DNA of 64,000 nucleotides from Chondrinema litorale (GCF_026250525.1 NZ_CP111043.1:2905001-2969000); one strand, 5' to 3'; shown: positions 32,589 to 41,551, numbered from the stretch's first letter. A program made the numbers and translations. The notes: a model not told the origin generated them from the letters alone.

Positions 32589-32613
32589 TTAATAGATTTT
32601 CTATGTCTATTAA
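32589..32613. promoter_or_regulatory. Candidate OxyR operator between dps and oxyR
   Basis: TTAATAGA (32589-32596) and TCTATTAA (32606-32613) are perfect 8-bp inverted arms around a 9-base spacer, the dyad form bound by LysR-type regulators; the ATAG/CTAT cores match the OxyR half-site. It covers the position upstream of the dps -7 box and lies 20 bases before the oxyR start, so it may also serve autoregulation. Confidence 0.5.
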
Positions 32614-32632
32614 ATAAATTTATATATGACTC

Positions 32633-33586
32633 ATGACAATAACTCAATTAAGATTCTTACTAGCACTTGAAAGATATGGTAGCTATGTTGAAGCTGCCAA
32701 ATCCTTGTCAGTTACACAGCCTGCTCTTACAATTCAGATAAAAAATCTGGAAGAAGAGTTAGGAGTTACTTTATTTGATAGAAATAAGAAGCCAATAGAT
32801 ACTACAGCTGCGGGTAAAATTCTGGCAGATCAAGCCAGGATAATTATGCTTGAGATAGATAAAGCTGTTAATATGTTGGATGAGTTCCAACATGCGTATA
32901 AAGGTATACTATACTTAGGAATTATACCTACCATAGCTCCATATTTATTACCACTTTTTCTGCAAGAGTTTCAGCAGAAATATCCAGATGTAAAGTTGCA
33001 GATCAAAGAGATGATTACTGAGGATATTATTGTTTCATTAAAAAATAGTGAGTTAGATGCAGGTATTGTTGCTACGCCAATTACAGCAAAAGCAATGAGT
33101 ACAATTCCGCTTTTTTATGAAAAGTATTTCCTTTATGTATCAGAAACACATCATTTATATAAAAGAGATTCTGTAAGCATAAGTGAATTAGAAGAAGGAG
33201 ATTTATGGGTATTAAACCAAGGAAACTGCTTTAGGAATCAGGTATTAAGAATCTGTTCGAAGGCTAAAAAATCGGTACCGTATACTGGTTTCAATTTCGA
33301 AAGTCATTCTATCGAGTCGTTAAAGAGAATTGTAGAGTTTACAAATGGTACTACAGTAATACCAGAGTTAGCTACTTTAAATGTACCTGTTGAAAAAGAG
33401 GATATGATAAAACCCCTAACAGACATTGAGGCTGTACGCGAAGTAAGCATAATTACAAATAGAACTGTAGTAAAAGAAAACCTGATAAATAAACTTAACG
33501 AGGTAATTAAAGACAGTTTACCCTCGGCCATGCTGAAGAAGCCCACAGAAAAAATACTTGAAACCGATGTGAATTTGGCAATTTAA
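32633..33586 (+). CDS. oxyR: LysR-type peroxide regulator OxyR
   Basis: 317 residues. The N-terminal helix-turn-helix is at residues 1-60 (LRFLLALERYGSYVEAAKSL, then SVTQPALTIQIKNLE). The regulatory domain has Cys199 and Cys208 in GNCFRNQVLRICS, the same numbers and spacing as the redox pair of E. coli OxyR, which form a disulfide on exposure to peroxide. That makes the assignment firmer than most LysR calls. It is divergent from dps, a classic OxyR target, across a dyad-containing 87-base gap. The C-terminal tail of about 15 residues is an extension. Confidence 0.93.
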   Translation: MTITQLRFLLALERYGSYVEAAKSLSVTQPALTIQIKNLEEELGVTLFDRNKKPIDTTAAGKILADQARIIMLEIDKAVNMLDEFQHAYKGILYLGIIPTIAPYLLPLFLQEFQQKYPDVKLQIKEMITEDIIVSLKNSELDAGIVATPITAKAMSTIPLFYEKYFLYVSETHHLYKRDSVSISELEEGDLWVLNQGNCFRNQVLRICSKAKKSVPYTGFNFESHSIESLKRIVEFTNGTTVIPELATLNVPVEKEDMIKPLTDIEAVREVSIITNRTVVKENLINKLNEVIKDSLPSAMLKKPTEKILETDVNLAI

Positions 33587-33662
33587 ACTAGATGATAGCT
33601 CATAAAAAAAGTTAAAATGAATGCCTTTTAGCAATAATAGTGGCGACCTTGGCGAGGAATGT

Positions 33663-33670
33663 TAAATTTG
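33663..33670 (+). promoter_or_regulatory. Candidate -7 box for miaE
   Basis: TAAATTTG at 50 bases upstream of the miaE start. The -33 position has no clear TTTG. Confidence 0.35.
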
Positions 33671-33719
33671 TCTGTAGAAAGTTTATATATTTTTTCTTCT
33701 TAACTATTCCACAAACAAC

Positions 33720-34307
33720 ATGAAATATTCTATAGATCTGGCTTGTAGCTCCAGTGATGCATGGCTGGAAGCAGTAATGAACGACTTTCCTTCATTTTTA
33801 CAAGATCATGCAGATTGCGAAAGAAAAGCATCTGCTATGGCTATGAGCTTTGTCGCTAAATACCCAACAAGGGTAGAAATTATACCCGAACTCATAGAAA
33901 CCGGAATAGAAGAACTAGAGCACTTCCAACAGGTATATTATCTTATGGAGAAGAAGGGTATTTTGCTTGCAAAAGAAATGCAAAAAGACTTATATATTCA
34001 ACAACTAATGTCTTTAACACAGGGTGGTACACGAGAAACCAGATTTAGAGATAGGTTGTTAATTGCTTCTGTAATTGAGTGTAGAGGTTGCGAGAGGTTT
34101 AAGCTAGTAAGCGAAAATATTGGTGACGAAGAACTAAGCCACTTTTATAAAGCATTGTGGGCATCAGAAGCAAAACATGGGAATATATTTGTGAAAATGG
34201 CACTAAAATATTTTGAAGAAAAGCCGGTTTACGATCGGCTTGAAAGCTTGATGGTTGAGGAAGCAAAAATTCTGAATACTTTGGATATAAGATCGGCACT
34301 TCATTAA
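33720..34307 (+). CDS. miaE: tRNA-(ms2io6A37) hydroxylase MiaE-like diiron protein
   Basis: 195 residues, ferritin-like four-helix bundle. MiaE hydroxylates the isopentenyl group at A37 of tRNAs that read UNN codons. The carboxylate-bridged diiron ligands are visible: Glu in DHADCERKA, Glu/His in EELEHFQQV, Glu in IECRGCERF, and Glu/His in ASEAKHGNIF. Length and motif order fit MiaE better than other ferritin-like families. It is separated from oxyR by 133 bases with a TAAATTTG box and is followed by a strong terminator. Confidence 0.9.
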   Translation: MKYSIDLACSSSDAWLEAVMNDFPSFLQDHADCERKASAMAMSFVAKYPTRVEIIPELIETGIEELEHFQQVYYLMEKKGILLAKEMQKDLYIQQLMSLTQGGTRETRFRDRLLIASVIECRGCERFKLVSENIGDEELSHFYKALWASEAKHGNIFVKMALKYFEEKPVYDRLESLMVEEAKILNTLDIRSALH

Positions 34308-34340
34308 TCCAATGAAATTTTATTTTGGTTTCTAATATTG

Positions 34341-34375
34341 AACTGAACAGTTTTTTTAAGCTGTTCAGTTTTTTA
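34341..34375 (+). terminator. Terminator after miaE
   Basis: AACTGAACAG (34341-34350) pairs perfectly with CTGTTCAGTT (34361-34370), with T runs both in the loop and after. Confidence 0.85.
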
Positions 34376-34506
34376 TACCTACTGTTCGATATTGAACAAA
34401 TCCCCTCTCTTTTAAAATTCTATTTTTTGTTTGTAAGTGTTTGATAATCAGCAATGTGATAATGAGTGGCATCTCTTTAGGTAAGTAATAAAAAAATAAT
34501 GATAGT

Positions 34507-34614
34507 ATGGAAGATAATACTCTAAGAAAAATGGCTGATTTATGGGAAGAAGCATTGCCCTATTTACTTATAATAGCTATTAGCATAATAGTGTGGATAA
34601 TTTTTGTCCCTTAA
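34507..34614 (+). CDS. Small single-pass membrane protein, 35 residues
   Basis: Not recognised. An ORF from ATG at 34507 to TAA at 34612-34614: a polar, acidic N-terminus (MEDNTLRKMADLWEEALPY) followed by one hydrophobic helix of about 15 residues (LLIIAISIIVWIIFV) and a terminal Pro. It lies 27 bases before the next gene in the same direction, and after a terminator. The clean amphipathic-to-membrane layout suggests a real small protein, but the evidence is limited to this layout. Confidence 0.4.
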   Translation: MEDNTLRKMADLWEEALPYLLIIAISIIVWIIFVP

Positions 34615-34641
34615 TTAATTCGATTAAAAGACTTATTGAAA

Positions 34642-34962
34642 ATGGGATTGCAGTTAACAGTAATTAAAACTAAAAGTGAACATTGGGAAAGGTGTTTTGG
34701 CTTTCCTCAAGATTTTATCAAACTTGAGTTTTCGTCTGAACATGAGTTAAAAAGAGAAGGAAACCTTACAGTGATCCAAATTGCAAAGAAAACCGAATTA
34801 TACCAAGCTTTTAATACCAATATGAATAATATATTTCATTTAGGTATGGAGCGAGCTATGGAGTTGGCTTTCAGAGAGATAGATGATGACAAGCTTGATA
34901 AAAAGTTAGCTGAAAGACTAAAAAAACGCCTTAGTAAACGTATTGAGCAAGAGAATTTTTAA
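34642..34962 (+). CDS. Hypothetical cytoplasmic protein, 106 residues
   Basis: Not recognised. ATG at 34642 is preferred; a TTG two codons earlier is possible. 106 residues without signal or membrane segment. The N-terminal half is a beta-like stretch (LQLTVIKTKSEHWERCFGF, then NLTVIQIAKK) and the C-terminal half is strongly charged and helical with a Lys/Arg-rich run (DKKLAERLKKRLSKRIEQEN). It is preceded by the 35-residue membrane ORF and is possibly co-transcribed. Confidence 0.65.
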   Translation: MGLQLTVIKTKSEHWERCFGFPQDFIKLEFSSEHELKREGNLTVIQIAKKTELYQAFNTNMNNIFHLGMERAMELAFREIDDDKLDKKLAERLKKRLSKRIEQENF

Positions 34963-35075
34963 GCTTAATAATGTCTATTTTTCGTTAACAATGGTTTACT
35001 TTCCCCGTACGTTTGATATAAAGTTTCGTATATTTATTATAAAATCTGACATTGTATCAAACACAATTTATTATC

Positions 35076-36005
35076 ATGAATTTGAATAGAAGACTGTACT
35101 ACTTTTTAATCGTATTTTTCATTGGAATTTTTGCTGGCTCATACAAAGCTTCAGCTCAAGAAATGAAGCTAAAGAAGAGAGTGGCTGTTTTTGTTTTTGA
35201 AGATAAAACAGATAAAAGCTGGAGATGGTGGAATAACAAAGGAGTAGGAGAAGGCATGGCTGATATGCTAACTACAGAACTTGTAAAATCTGGTGAGTAT
35301 ACAGTAATTGAGAGATCAGAACTAGACAGAATTTTAGCTGAACAAAAACTAGGAGCTTCAGGTGTGGTTACAGCTCAAAGTGCAGCTGAGATAGGTAAAG
35401 TACTTGGAGTAGAACTCGCTGTGATTGGTTCAGTTACAGAGTTTGGTTACAAAGATAATTCTACAGATGGTCGAGTAAAGGGAATAGGAATAGGAGTAAG
35501 AACTCAATCTGCTACTGTAGGTATTGACTGCCGCCTTGTAAACACTACAACTGCAGAAATTATAACAGCAGAAAATGTAAGAAAAGAAGAGAGCTCTAAA
35601 GGTTTGAAGCTAAATACTCGCAATGTAAGCTTTAACGATAAGAAATCATTCGATGAGTCTATTGTTGGTAAAGCAGCTAGAGATGCAGTTGAAGACATGG
35701 TGGATGTAATTAACAACAGTATGCCTAGTATTACTTGGCAAGCAAAAGTTGTAACTGAAAAGAATGGAGCTGTATTTATAAATGTAGGTTCTCAACATGG
35801 AGTTTCTGCGGGAGATGTATTTGTAATCTACCAAAAAGGTGATGAACTTATAGACCCTGATACTGGACTTTCACTAGGTAGTATGGATAAGAAAATTGGT
35901 GAAATTAAAGTAGCAAACCCGAATATTGGAGAAGGAAAGGCATCTCAGTGTAGTGTGATTAGTGGTAGCGGTTTCAACTCTGGCGATTTTGTAAGAGTTC
36001 AGTAA
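35076..36005 (+). CDS. CsgG/penicillin-binding-lipoprotein-activator-like exported protein
   Basis: 309 residues from ATG 35076 (a TTG at 35052 would add 8). It has a signal peptide ending at ASAQ. The core is a CsgG-type domain: RVAVFVFEDKT, then GEGMADMLTTELVKSGEYTVIERSELDRILAEQK, then VTAQSAAEIGKVLGVELAVIGSVTEF. CsgG itself makes the curli secretion pore and is a lipoprotein; here there is no lipobox Cys, and no curli genes are near. After residue about 225 there is a second domain (VFINVGSQHGVSAGDVFVIYQ), a small beta-fold common in proteins of this type in Bacteroidota. Role unknown: envelope or surface assembly is plausible. It ends at a perfect 12-bp terminator. Confidence 0.8.
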   Translation: MNLNRRLYYFLIVFFIGIFAGSYKASAQEMKLKKRVAVFVFEDKTDKSWRWWNNKGVGEGMADMLTTELVKSGEYTVIERSELDRILAEQKLGASGVVTAQSAAEIGKVLGVELAVIGSVTEFGYKDNSTDGRVKGIGIGVRTQSATVGIDCRLVNTTTAEIITAENVRKEESSKGLKLNTRNVSFNDKKSFDESIVGKAARDAVEDMVDVINNSMPSITWQAKVVTEKNGAVFINVGSQHGVSAGDVFVIYQKGDELIDPDTGLSLGSMDKKIGEIKVANPNIGEGKASQCSVISGSGFNSGDFVRVQ

Positions 36006-36036
36006 AATTACAAAATTATAGTTTAGAATAATTTTA

Positions 36037-36088
36037 AATATTCGGAGATTGCAATAGTTTTTACTGTATTCTCCGAATATTGATTTTT
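36037..36088 (+). terminator. Terminator after the CsgG-like gene
   Basis: AATATTCGGAGA (36037-36048) pairs perfectly with TCTCCGAATATT (36070-36081) and is followed by GATTTTT. Confidence 0.8.
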
Positions 36089-36115
36089 ATCATATTTTCC
36101 TTTTTTAGTAATGCC

Positions 36116-36123
36116 TAATTTTG
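36116..36123 (+). promoter_or_regulatory. Candidate -7 box for the hemerythrin-like gene
   Basis: TAATTTTG matches TAnnTTTG, 37 bases before the ATG at 36160. No good -33. Confidence 0.35.
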
Positions 36124-36159
36124 TGATACTATTTGTATTAACTTCAAAGTATTACATCC

Positions 36160-36879
36160 ATGTTAGGCAAAACACAAACTTTAGGTGATCTAATATCCAC
36201 AGATTACCTTTTTAAGCTTATTATAAAGCGTTTTGAAGTAGATCAGGATGATTTACAAAAAAGTATTTCTACTATTAGAAAAGAGAATAATGTAGACCTT
36301 AATTTTCTTACAGAAATACTTATTGCTTTTGAAGACATCAACTCATTTTCTTCTCAAAAACTTGCTGAGTTCCCTATTAAGTTAGTTGTTAACTATTTAA
36401 GGAAAACTCATCACTATTATATTTCTAAAAAGCTACCTGAGTTAGAACAAACAATTTACCACCTCAAACAAAAAAATAATAACCCAACAGTTCAGGTATT
36501 GCTGCATTTCTTTAATGATTATAAAAGATCATTATTAGAGCACATAGAAGTGGAAGAAAATGAATTATTCCCTTATGTTTTGTTTTTAGATTATGCTTCT
36601 TCTGAAAAGACAGATAAAGTAGAAGCATACTATAAAGAATTTGGAAATATCTCTATCGAAACATTTATGATGGAACATGACCACGAGCATGAAACCAGAT
36701 TAAAAGAAATAATTAATTACTTAGCAGCGAGAGAAAAAAATCTCAATGACCAACTATCATTTAAAGTTCTATTAACTCAATTTCAAGCACTTAACAAAGA
36801 CTTGAGAGTACATGAAAAATTAGAGGAAGATGTATTGCTTCCGAAAGCCCAGCTATTGGAAAAACTACTACAAGCCTGA
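36160..36879 (+). CDS. Hemerythrin-domain protein, RIC/ScdA-like
   Basis: 239 residues. The body resembles the di-iron iron-sulfur-cluster repair proteins (RIC/ScdA/YtfE): YLRKTHHYYISKKLPEL, EHIEVEENELFPYV, FMMEHDHEHETRL, and RVHEKLEEDVLLPKA supply the His/Glu ligands of a hemerythrin-like site. The N-terminal region (TLGDLISTDYLFKLIIKRFEV) aligns with the ScdA_N domain but lacks the Cys-Cys pair found there. It could therefore sense or bind oxygen/NO rather than repair clusters. It has its own promoter box, and its stop codon lies in the terminator shared with the next gene. Confidence 0.82.
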   Translation: MLGKTQTLGDLISTDYLFKLIIKRFEVDQDDLQKSISTIRKENNVDLNFLTEILIAFEDINSFSSQKLAEFPIKLVVNYLRKTHHYYISKKLPELEQTIYHLKQKNNNPTVQVLLHFFNDYKRSLLEHIEVEENELFPYVLFLDYASSEKTDKVEAYYKEFGNISIETFMMEHDHEHETRLKEIINYLAAREKNLNDQLSFKVLLTQFQALNKDLRVHEKLEEDVLLPKAQLLEKLLQA

Positions 36880-36900
36880 TTTTAAAATCAGGCTTTTTTT
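36872..36900. terminator. Bidirectional terminator overlapping two stop codons
   Basis: AAGCCTGATTTT and AAAATCAGGCTT are a perfect 12-bp inverted repeat. The upper stop codon (36877-36879) and the stop of the convergent gene (36888-36890) both lie within it. T run on the plus side is strong. Confidence 0.85.
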
Positions 36901-38153
36901 AGCTCTAAAATCGTGATTTCTGGTGGCATGCCTATTCTTCCGGGAAACCCAAGATAACCAAAACCACGATTTACATACAAATATTGCTTTTCTTGTTGGT
37001 ATAATCCAGCCCATTGTTCGTACATATACTGCACCGGACTCCATTTAATATTTCCTATTTCAACACCAAACTGCATTCCGTGTGTGTGTCCTGCAAACAT
37101 AATGTCAATATCAGGATATTCGGTGCGAACCTGAGCATCCCAATGGCTTGGGTCGTGAGATAGTAATAATTTTACAGGAATATCTTCTGTACCTTTATAT
37201 GCTTGATCTAACTTGCCATACTTTGGAAATCTGGCTTTAGCTCCCCAGTTTTCTATGCCTAACAATGCAATTTGTTCATTTTCGGTAGTAAGTAGGGTAT
37301 TTTCGTTCATCATTAAATTCCAGCCCATTGTTTTGTGTGCTAGCTTTAAATTTTCGAGGTTTTGAGCTTTAGCCTGAGCACTTTCCCAATTTACATAATC
37401 GCCATAGTCGTGGTTACCCAAAACAGAATAAACTCCCATTGGAGCTTTTACTTTTCCAAAAATATCTATGTAGTCTTTTACTTCTGAAGCTTTATTATTT
37501 ACAAGGTCTCCTGTAAAAAGGATTACATCAGGTTTTTCGTTTAAAAACATTTCGACTCCACCTTTTACAGCAGTTTTATTAAAAAAGCTTCCGGAGTGAA
37601 TGTCAGATAATTGACCGATTTTAATTCCGTCAAAAGCTTTTGGTAAGTTAGGTAGATAAACAGTTTTTCTCCTAATTCTGTAATCATGCGCACCAGAGAT
37701 AATACCGTAAGACATTCCCGCAAATGGAATTGTTGATGCAATTAAGCCTGTTTTTACCAGAAAGTCTGATCGAGTTATACCATTTTTTACAGGTTCTGTA
37801 GTTTCGGCAATAGTTTGTTTTGATGGTACTATTTGATCGTAAACCCATTGGCCTAGTCTGATGATATCATCTATAAAAAGAAATATAACAGCAAAGAACT
37901 TAGAGAAGTAATTCATAAAAATACCCACCATAATAAAGGTTCGGGCTTTACTTCCCACTAAGTCTGGATTTACAAAATGATAAGTGAAAAAAGCTATAAA
38001 GCTAATTACTGTAAGCCCCCAATAAGCAGTATAGATTATTTTTTTTGTGTTTTCACTTAGGCCATTACTAATTAGTTTAACTCCTTCAAAAACATAGTAA
38101 TCAATTAATAATAATAAGAGGGAAAGAAATGATAAGAAGACAAATCGCGACAT
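36888..38153 (-). CDS. Membrane-anchored metallophosphoesterase
   Basis: 421 residues. The first 150 residues hold about four membrane helices; the rest is a calcineurin-like phosphoesterase with all the metal motifs: QLSDIHSGSF, ILFTGDLVNNK, GNHDYGD, LSHDP, and FAGHTHGMQFG. It resembles the YkuE/YaeI type, which act on lipid-linked or UDP-sugar diphosphates, but the substrate is not known here. It stands alone between a shared terminator and the divergent symporter gene. Confidence 0.88.
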   Translation of the reverse strand: MSRFVFLSFLSLLLLLIDYYVFEGVKLISNGLSENTKKIIYTAYWGLTVISFIAFFTYHFVNPDLVGSKARTFIMVGIFMNYFSKFFAVIFLFIDDIIRLGQWVYDQIVPSKQTIAETTEPVKNGITRSDFLVKTGLIASTIPFAGMSYGIISGAHDYRIRRKTVYLPNLPKAFDGIKIGQLSDIHSGSFFNKTAVKGGVEMFLNEKPDVILFTGDLVNNKASEVKDYIDIFGKVKAPMGVYSVLGNHDYGDYVNWESAQAKAQNLENLKLAHKTMGWNLMMNENTLLTTENEQIALLGIENWGAKARFPKYGKLDQAYKGTEDIPVKLLLSHDPSHWDAQVRTEYPDIDIMFAGHTHGMQFGVEIGNIKWSPVQYMYEQWAGLYQQEKQYLYVNRGFGYLGFPGRIGMPPEITILELKKA

Positions 38154-38402
38154 AGTATTTTTAAATGTGTTTGAATGTAATCCATTCAGGATTTTTCAAA
38201 TCAATGAGACAACAGCATATTCAACTAAATTGAGCAGAATAAAATTTCATAAAATAGAATCTAAAGCCACTTTATCTGTCTTGCAGATGCTATTTTCTGG
38301 CGAAATGGAAGGGAAAATATGTTGTATTGAATTTTAAAAATAAATTATTGTACTATTTTTACAATATTCTAAATTTTACTGAAACCAGAAAGCTAATTTT
38401 TT

Positions 38403-40094
38403 ATGCAGGAACTAAACGATATTTTAAGTTTAATAGATGGTTACATAGGAGGGAGTACTTGGTTTATTATAGCCTTGTTAGGTACAGGTTTGTTCTATAC
38501 CTTTTACTTAGGATTTCCCCAAATCCGCTATTTTGGTCATGCTTTAAAAGCAGTAAGCGGTAAATTTGATAAAGAGGATGATGAAGGTGATACTTCTCAT
38601 TTTCAAGCATTGGCAACCGCGCTTTCAGGAACTGTAGGAACTGGAAATATTGCAGGTGTTGCACTAGCAATACACTTGGGAGGCCCTGCTGCATTATTCT
38701 GGATGTTGGTAACAGCTTTTTTGGGTATGACTTCAAAGTTTGTGGAGGTAACCCTTTCACATAAATACAGGGAAAAAGATGAAACTGGTTTGGTAGCTGG
38801 TGGTCCTATGTATTACATGAAAAATGCAAAGTTTACTTTGTTTGGCAAACCTGTTAATTTTAAATGGATGGCAGTAATATTTGCCATTGCTACAGTATTA
38901 TCATCATTCGGAACTGGTAATTTGCCTCAGATTAATAGTATTGCAAATTCTGTGTTTGCTACTTTCGGTATAGACCAAATGGTAACAGGAGGTGTACTGG
39001 CAATTATTTTAGGACTTGTTATTATTGGAGGTATTCGCCGTATTGCTCAGGTAACAGAAAAGCTAGTACCGGGCATGGCATTAATTTATTTAGTTGGAGC
39101 ATTATCTGTAATATTTTATAATGCAGAAAATATTGTTCCTTCATTTATATCAATCTTTTCAGACATTTTTACAGGAACTTCTGCCACTGGTGGTTTCCTA
39201 GGAGCTTCTATCGCATTTGCTATTAACAGAGGGGTTAACAGAGGTTTATTCTCAAATGAAGCTGGTCAAGGTTCTGCGCCAATTGCTCACGCAGCAGCAA
39301 GAGCACATGAGCCAGTATCAGAAGGTGTTGTAGCGATTCTTGAGCCTTTTATCGATACAATTGTTATATGTACATTAACTGGTTTAGTGCTCCTATCATC
39401 TGGTGTGTGGAATGAAAAACTCGATAATCAATTTCAAGGTGCAGATACTTTAGTATTGTCAAAAATATATGACGAAGGAAACCCTGCTGATGTAGAAGTA
39501 TTGAACAATTATCTTGTAGATGGGGATGCTTTAGAAACTTTTACAGGAAATTTAGAAATTGATGGTGGCGAGGTTTTAAACAACCTTTCAATTATGCATG
39601 CAAGATCAATTGCAGAAGATGTAAAAGTGTTAGATGGAGCAGGAAATCCTTTTAGTGGTAAAGTAGCTGTTTCAGAAGGCGTAGTTGATCCAACATCAGG
39701 TGTAGTATTAGAAGGAAAATCTCTTCTACATAGTGCGCCATTAACTGCAGAGGCATTTAAAAAGAGTTTCTTTGGAGATTACGGACAATATATTATTTCA
39801 ATAGGATTATTACTTTTTGCATTCTCTACAGCCATTTCTTGGTCTTACTATGGCGATAGAGCCATTACCTTTTTAGTAGGTGTAAAAGGTATCCTTTGGT
39901 TTAGAATTGTATATGTAATTGGTTTCTTTTTAGCATCATTTGTAGACACTACAATTATCTGGACATTATCAGGAATTACCATTGCTCTTATGACTCTTCC
40001 AAACCTTATTGGAATATTATGGTTACATAAAGAGATGAAGCAAACAGTGAAAGACTACTGGGTGATGTTTAGAGAAGAATGGGGAGATAAGTAA
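38403..40094 (+). CDS. Sodium:alanine symporter (AGCS family)
   Basis: 563 residues, about 11 membrane helices. It imports alanine or glycine with sodium. The family motifs are [23 protein letters not shown] (as part of the GTGNIAGV core) and [26 protein letters not shown]. Most members are 450-540 residues; here the region between about residues 339 and 455 is a hydrophilic insert of about 115 residues (from LDNQFQGAD to SFFGDYGQY) in what is normally a short loop. It is likely extracytoplasmic. Monocistronic. A long upstream non-coding stretch of 250 bases precedes it. Confidence 0.92.
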   Translation: MQELNDILSLIDGYIGGSTWFIIALLGTGLFYTFYLGFPQIRYFGHALKAVSGKFDKEDDEGDTSHFQALATALSGTVGTGNIAGVALAIHLGGPAALFWMLVTAFLGMTSKFVEVTLSHKYREKDETGLVAGGPMYYMKNAKFTLFGKPVNFKWMAVIFAIATVLSSFGTGNLPQINSIANSVFATFGIDQMVTGGVLAIILGLVIIGGIRRIAQVTEKLVPGMALIYLVGALSVIFYNAENIVPSFISIFSDIFTGTSATGGFLGASIAFAINRGVNRGLFSNEAGQGSAPIAHAAARAHEPVSEGVVAILEPFIDTIVICTLTGLVLLSSGVWNEKLDNQFQGADTLVLSKIYDEGNPADVEVLNNYLVDGDALETFTGNLEIDGGEVLNNLSIMHARSIAEDVKVLDGAGNPFSGKVAVSEGVVDPTSGVVLEGKSLLHSAPLTAEAFKKSFFGDYGQYIISIGLLLFAFSTAISWSYYGDRAITFLVGVKGILWFRIVYVIGFFLASFVDTTIIWTLSGITIALMTLPNLIGILWLHKEMKQTVKDYWVMFREEWGDK

Positions 40095-40176
40095 GTCTGA
40101 ACTTCTGATAATATAAACGAGGTTCATTGTTTAATGGACCTTGTTTGAAATATTAGCACATAGACTGGTTATTCTC

Positions 40177-40695
40177 ATGGCAAACTTAAAAAGACCTTTC
40201 AATTTTAAAGCCTGGATAGACGAACACAGGCACCTTCTAAAACCTCCGGTGGGGAACCAACAGGTGTTTAAAGGAAATGAGGATTACATTGTAATGGTAG
40301 TGGGAGGGCCAAATGCCCGCAAAGATTATCATTATAATGAAGGTGAGGAGTTTTTCTATCAGTTAGAAGGTAATATGGTGCTAAAGGTTATTGAAGATGG
40401 AAAGCCTGTAGATTTGCCAATAAGTGCTGGTGATATTTATTTACTACCTCCAAAAGTGCCCCACTCTCCGCAAAGAGAAGCCAATTCTGTGGGTTTGGTA
40501 ATTGAAAGATATCGTAAAGAAAATGAGAGAGATGGCTTTATGTGGTTTTGCGAAAACTGTGATAACAAATTGCATGAAGTTTATTTCGAGTTGACTGATA
40601 TCGTAAAACAATTACCAGTAGTAATGAAAGAATTTTACGATTCTGAAGACTTAAGAACATGCAAGAAATGCGGTTCAGTAATGGAGAAACCGTAG
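40177..40695 (+). CDS. nbaC: 3-hydroxyanthranilate 3,4-dioxygenase
   Basis: 172 residues from ATG 40177 (a TTG 36 bases upstream gives an extension that the family lacks). It opens the ring of 3-hydroxyanthranilate with O2, the last step of the kynurenine route to quinolinate for NAD. Cupin fold: iron ligands His52, Glu58 and His96, and substrate residues R100-region, plus a rubredoxin-like C-terminal metal site with Cys125, Cys128, Cys162 and Cys165. These positions match the bacterial enzyme exactly. No other kynurenine gene is adjacent. Confidence 0.95.
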   Translation: MANLKRPFNFKAWIDEHRHLLKPPVGNQQVFKGNEDYIVMVVGGPNARKDYHYNEGEEFFYQLEGNMVLKVIEDGKPVDLPISAGDIYLLPPKVPHSPQREANSVGLVIERYRKENERDGFMWFCENCDNKLHEVYFELTDIVKQLPVVMKEFYDSEDLRTCKKCGSVMEKP

Positions 40696-40713
40696 TTTAC
40701 ATATTATTAGGCA

Positions 40714-40753
40714 AAGTGTGATAGAAAATAAGTACTTTATCACATTTTGTTTT
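40714..40753 (+). terminator. Terminator after 3-hydroxyanthranilate dioxygenase
   Basis: AAGTGTGATA (40714-40723) pairs with TATCACATTT (40738-40747, one wobble), followed by TTGTTTT. Confidence 0.65.
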
Positions 40754-40853
40754 AATAACCTTAACGAGCTTTAACTAGAGTTTGAAAAAATTTAAAAACC
40801 TTAAAAGTTAACAGGGCGTTATAATTGCGACTACTAACCTATCATTTTTTTCA

Positions 40854-41354
40854 ATGGATTATTCAATGGAGCAGTATTTTGATAAATATAGATTAGATCA
40901 ACTCTTTTTAGAATTAGGGCAAGCAACCAGCGAAGAGGAAATATTGAGTCTGGAGTCTGCTATTTGGGATGTGTGGATGGATGCCCGCTCTACAACTATA
41001 AATACTAAGATGGAAGAAGGCACAGCATTTATGGAAGATCAAGACTTTTATGGAGCCATTATAGTGTTTGATGAAATGATTGAAAGGTGGGCAGATTATG
41101 CAGAAGGTTGGAATAAGCGTGCAACAGCATATTACCAAAATGGAGAGTTTAAAAGAGCATTAGATGATATAGAGAAAGCTTTAGAGATTGAGCCAAGACA
41201 TTTTGGAGCTCTTTCTGGTAAAGCTAACATCTACAGAGAGATCTGTTATGATGAAGGTGTAATTAAAACATTAAAAGAGTTACAAAAGTTAATGCCTGGC
41301 AAAGAAATGCTTAATAAGCAAATTGCCGAGGTTGCCTCAAGAATGAACAGGTAA
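40854..41354 (+). CDS. TPR-repeat protein
   Basis: 166 residues, no signal peptide, so probably cytoplasmic. Two TPR motifs are clear in the middle: FYGAIIVFDEMIERWADYAEGW and AYYQNGEFKRALDDIEKALEIEPRHFGAL. The N-terminal 45 residues are helical and acidic and include EEILSLESAIWDVWMDA. TPR proteins bind other proteins; the partner is unknown. It has its own upstream region and a terminator after it. Confidence 0.85.
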   Translation: MDYSMEQYFDKYRLDQLFLELGQATSEEEILSLESAIWDVWMDARSTTINTKMEEGTAFMEDQDFYGAIIVFDEMIERWADYAEGWNKRATAYYQNGEFKRALDDIEKALEIEPRHFGALSGKANIYREICYDEGVIKTLKELQKLMPGKEMLNKQIAEVASRMNR

Positions 41355-41366
41355 ATCATTATTAAT

Positions 41367-41412
41367 ACAGCATGTTGTTTAACAAAAGCAATGTGTTGTG
41401 ATTTTTTCTTTT
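41367..41412 (+). terminator. Terminator after the TPR gene
   Basis: ACAGCATGTTG pairs with CAATGTGTTGT (three wobbles) and is followed by GATTTTTTC. A weaker hairpin than most in the window. Confidence 0.5.
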
Positions 41413-41551
41413 CCACAGTTCTCCCTTTTAATTCCACTTAGTTTTCTAGATTTGAATCTCAAAAAATAATAGCTATTTAAGCTTTGGTTTTTATATAAAA
41501 TCATATGGGTTTTAAATAGTGTTTTGGGGTTTATCTACTAATAAAACAATC

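Noticed and set aside
32546..32647. 34-residue N-terminal extension of dps
   Set aside because: It overlaps the oxyR start and the dyad and does not resemble any Dps N-terminus; ATG at 32545 is preferred.
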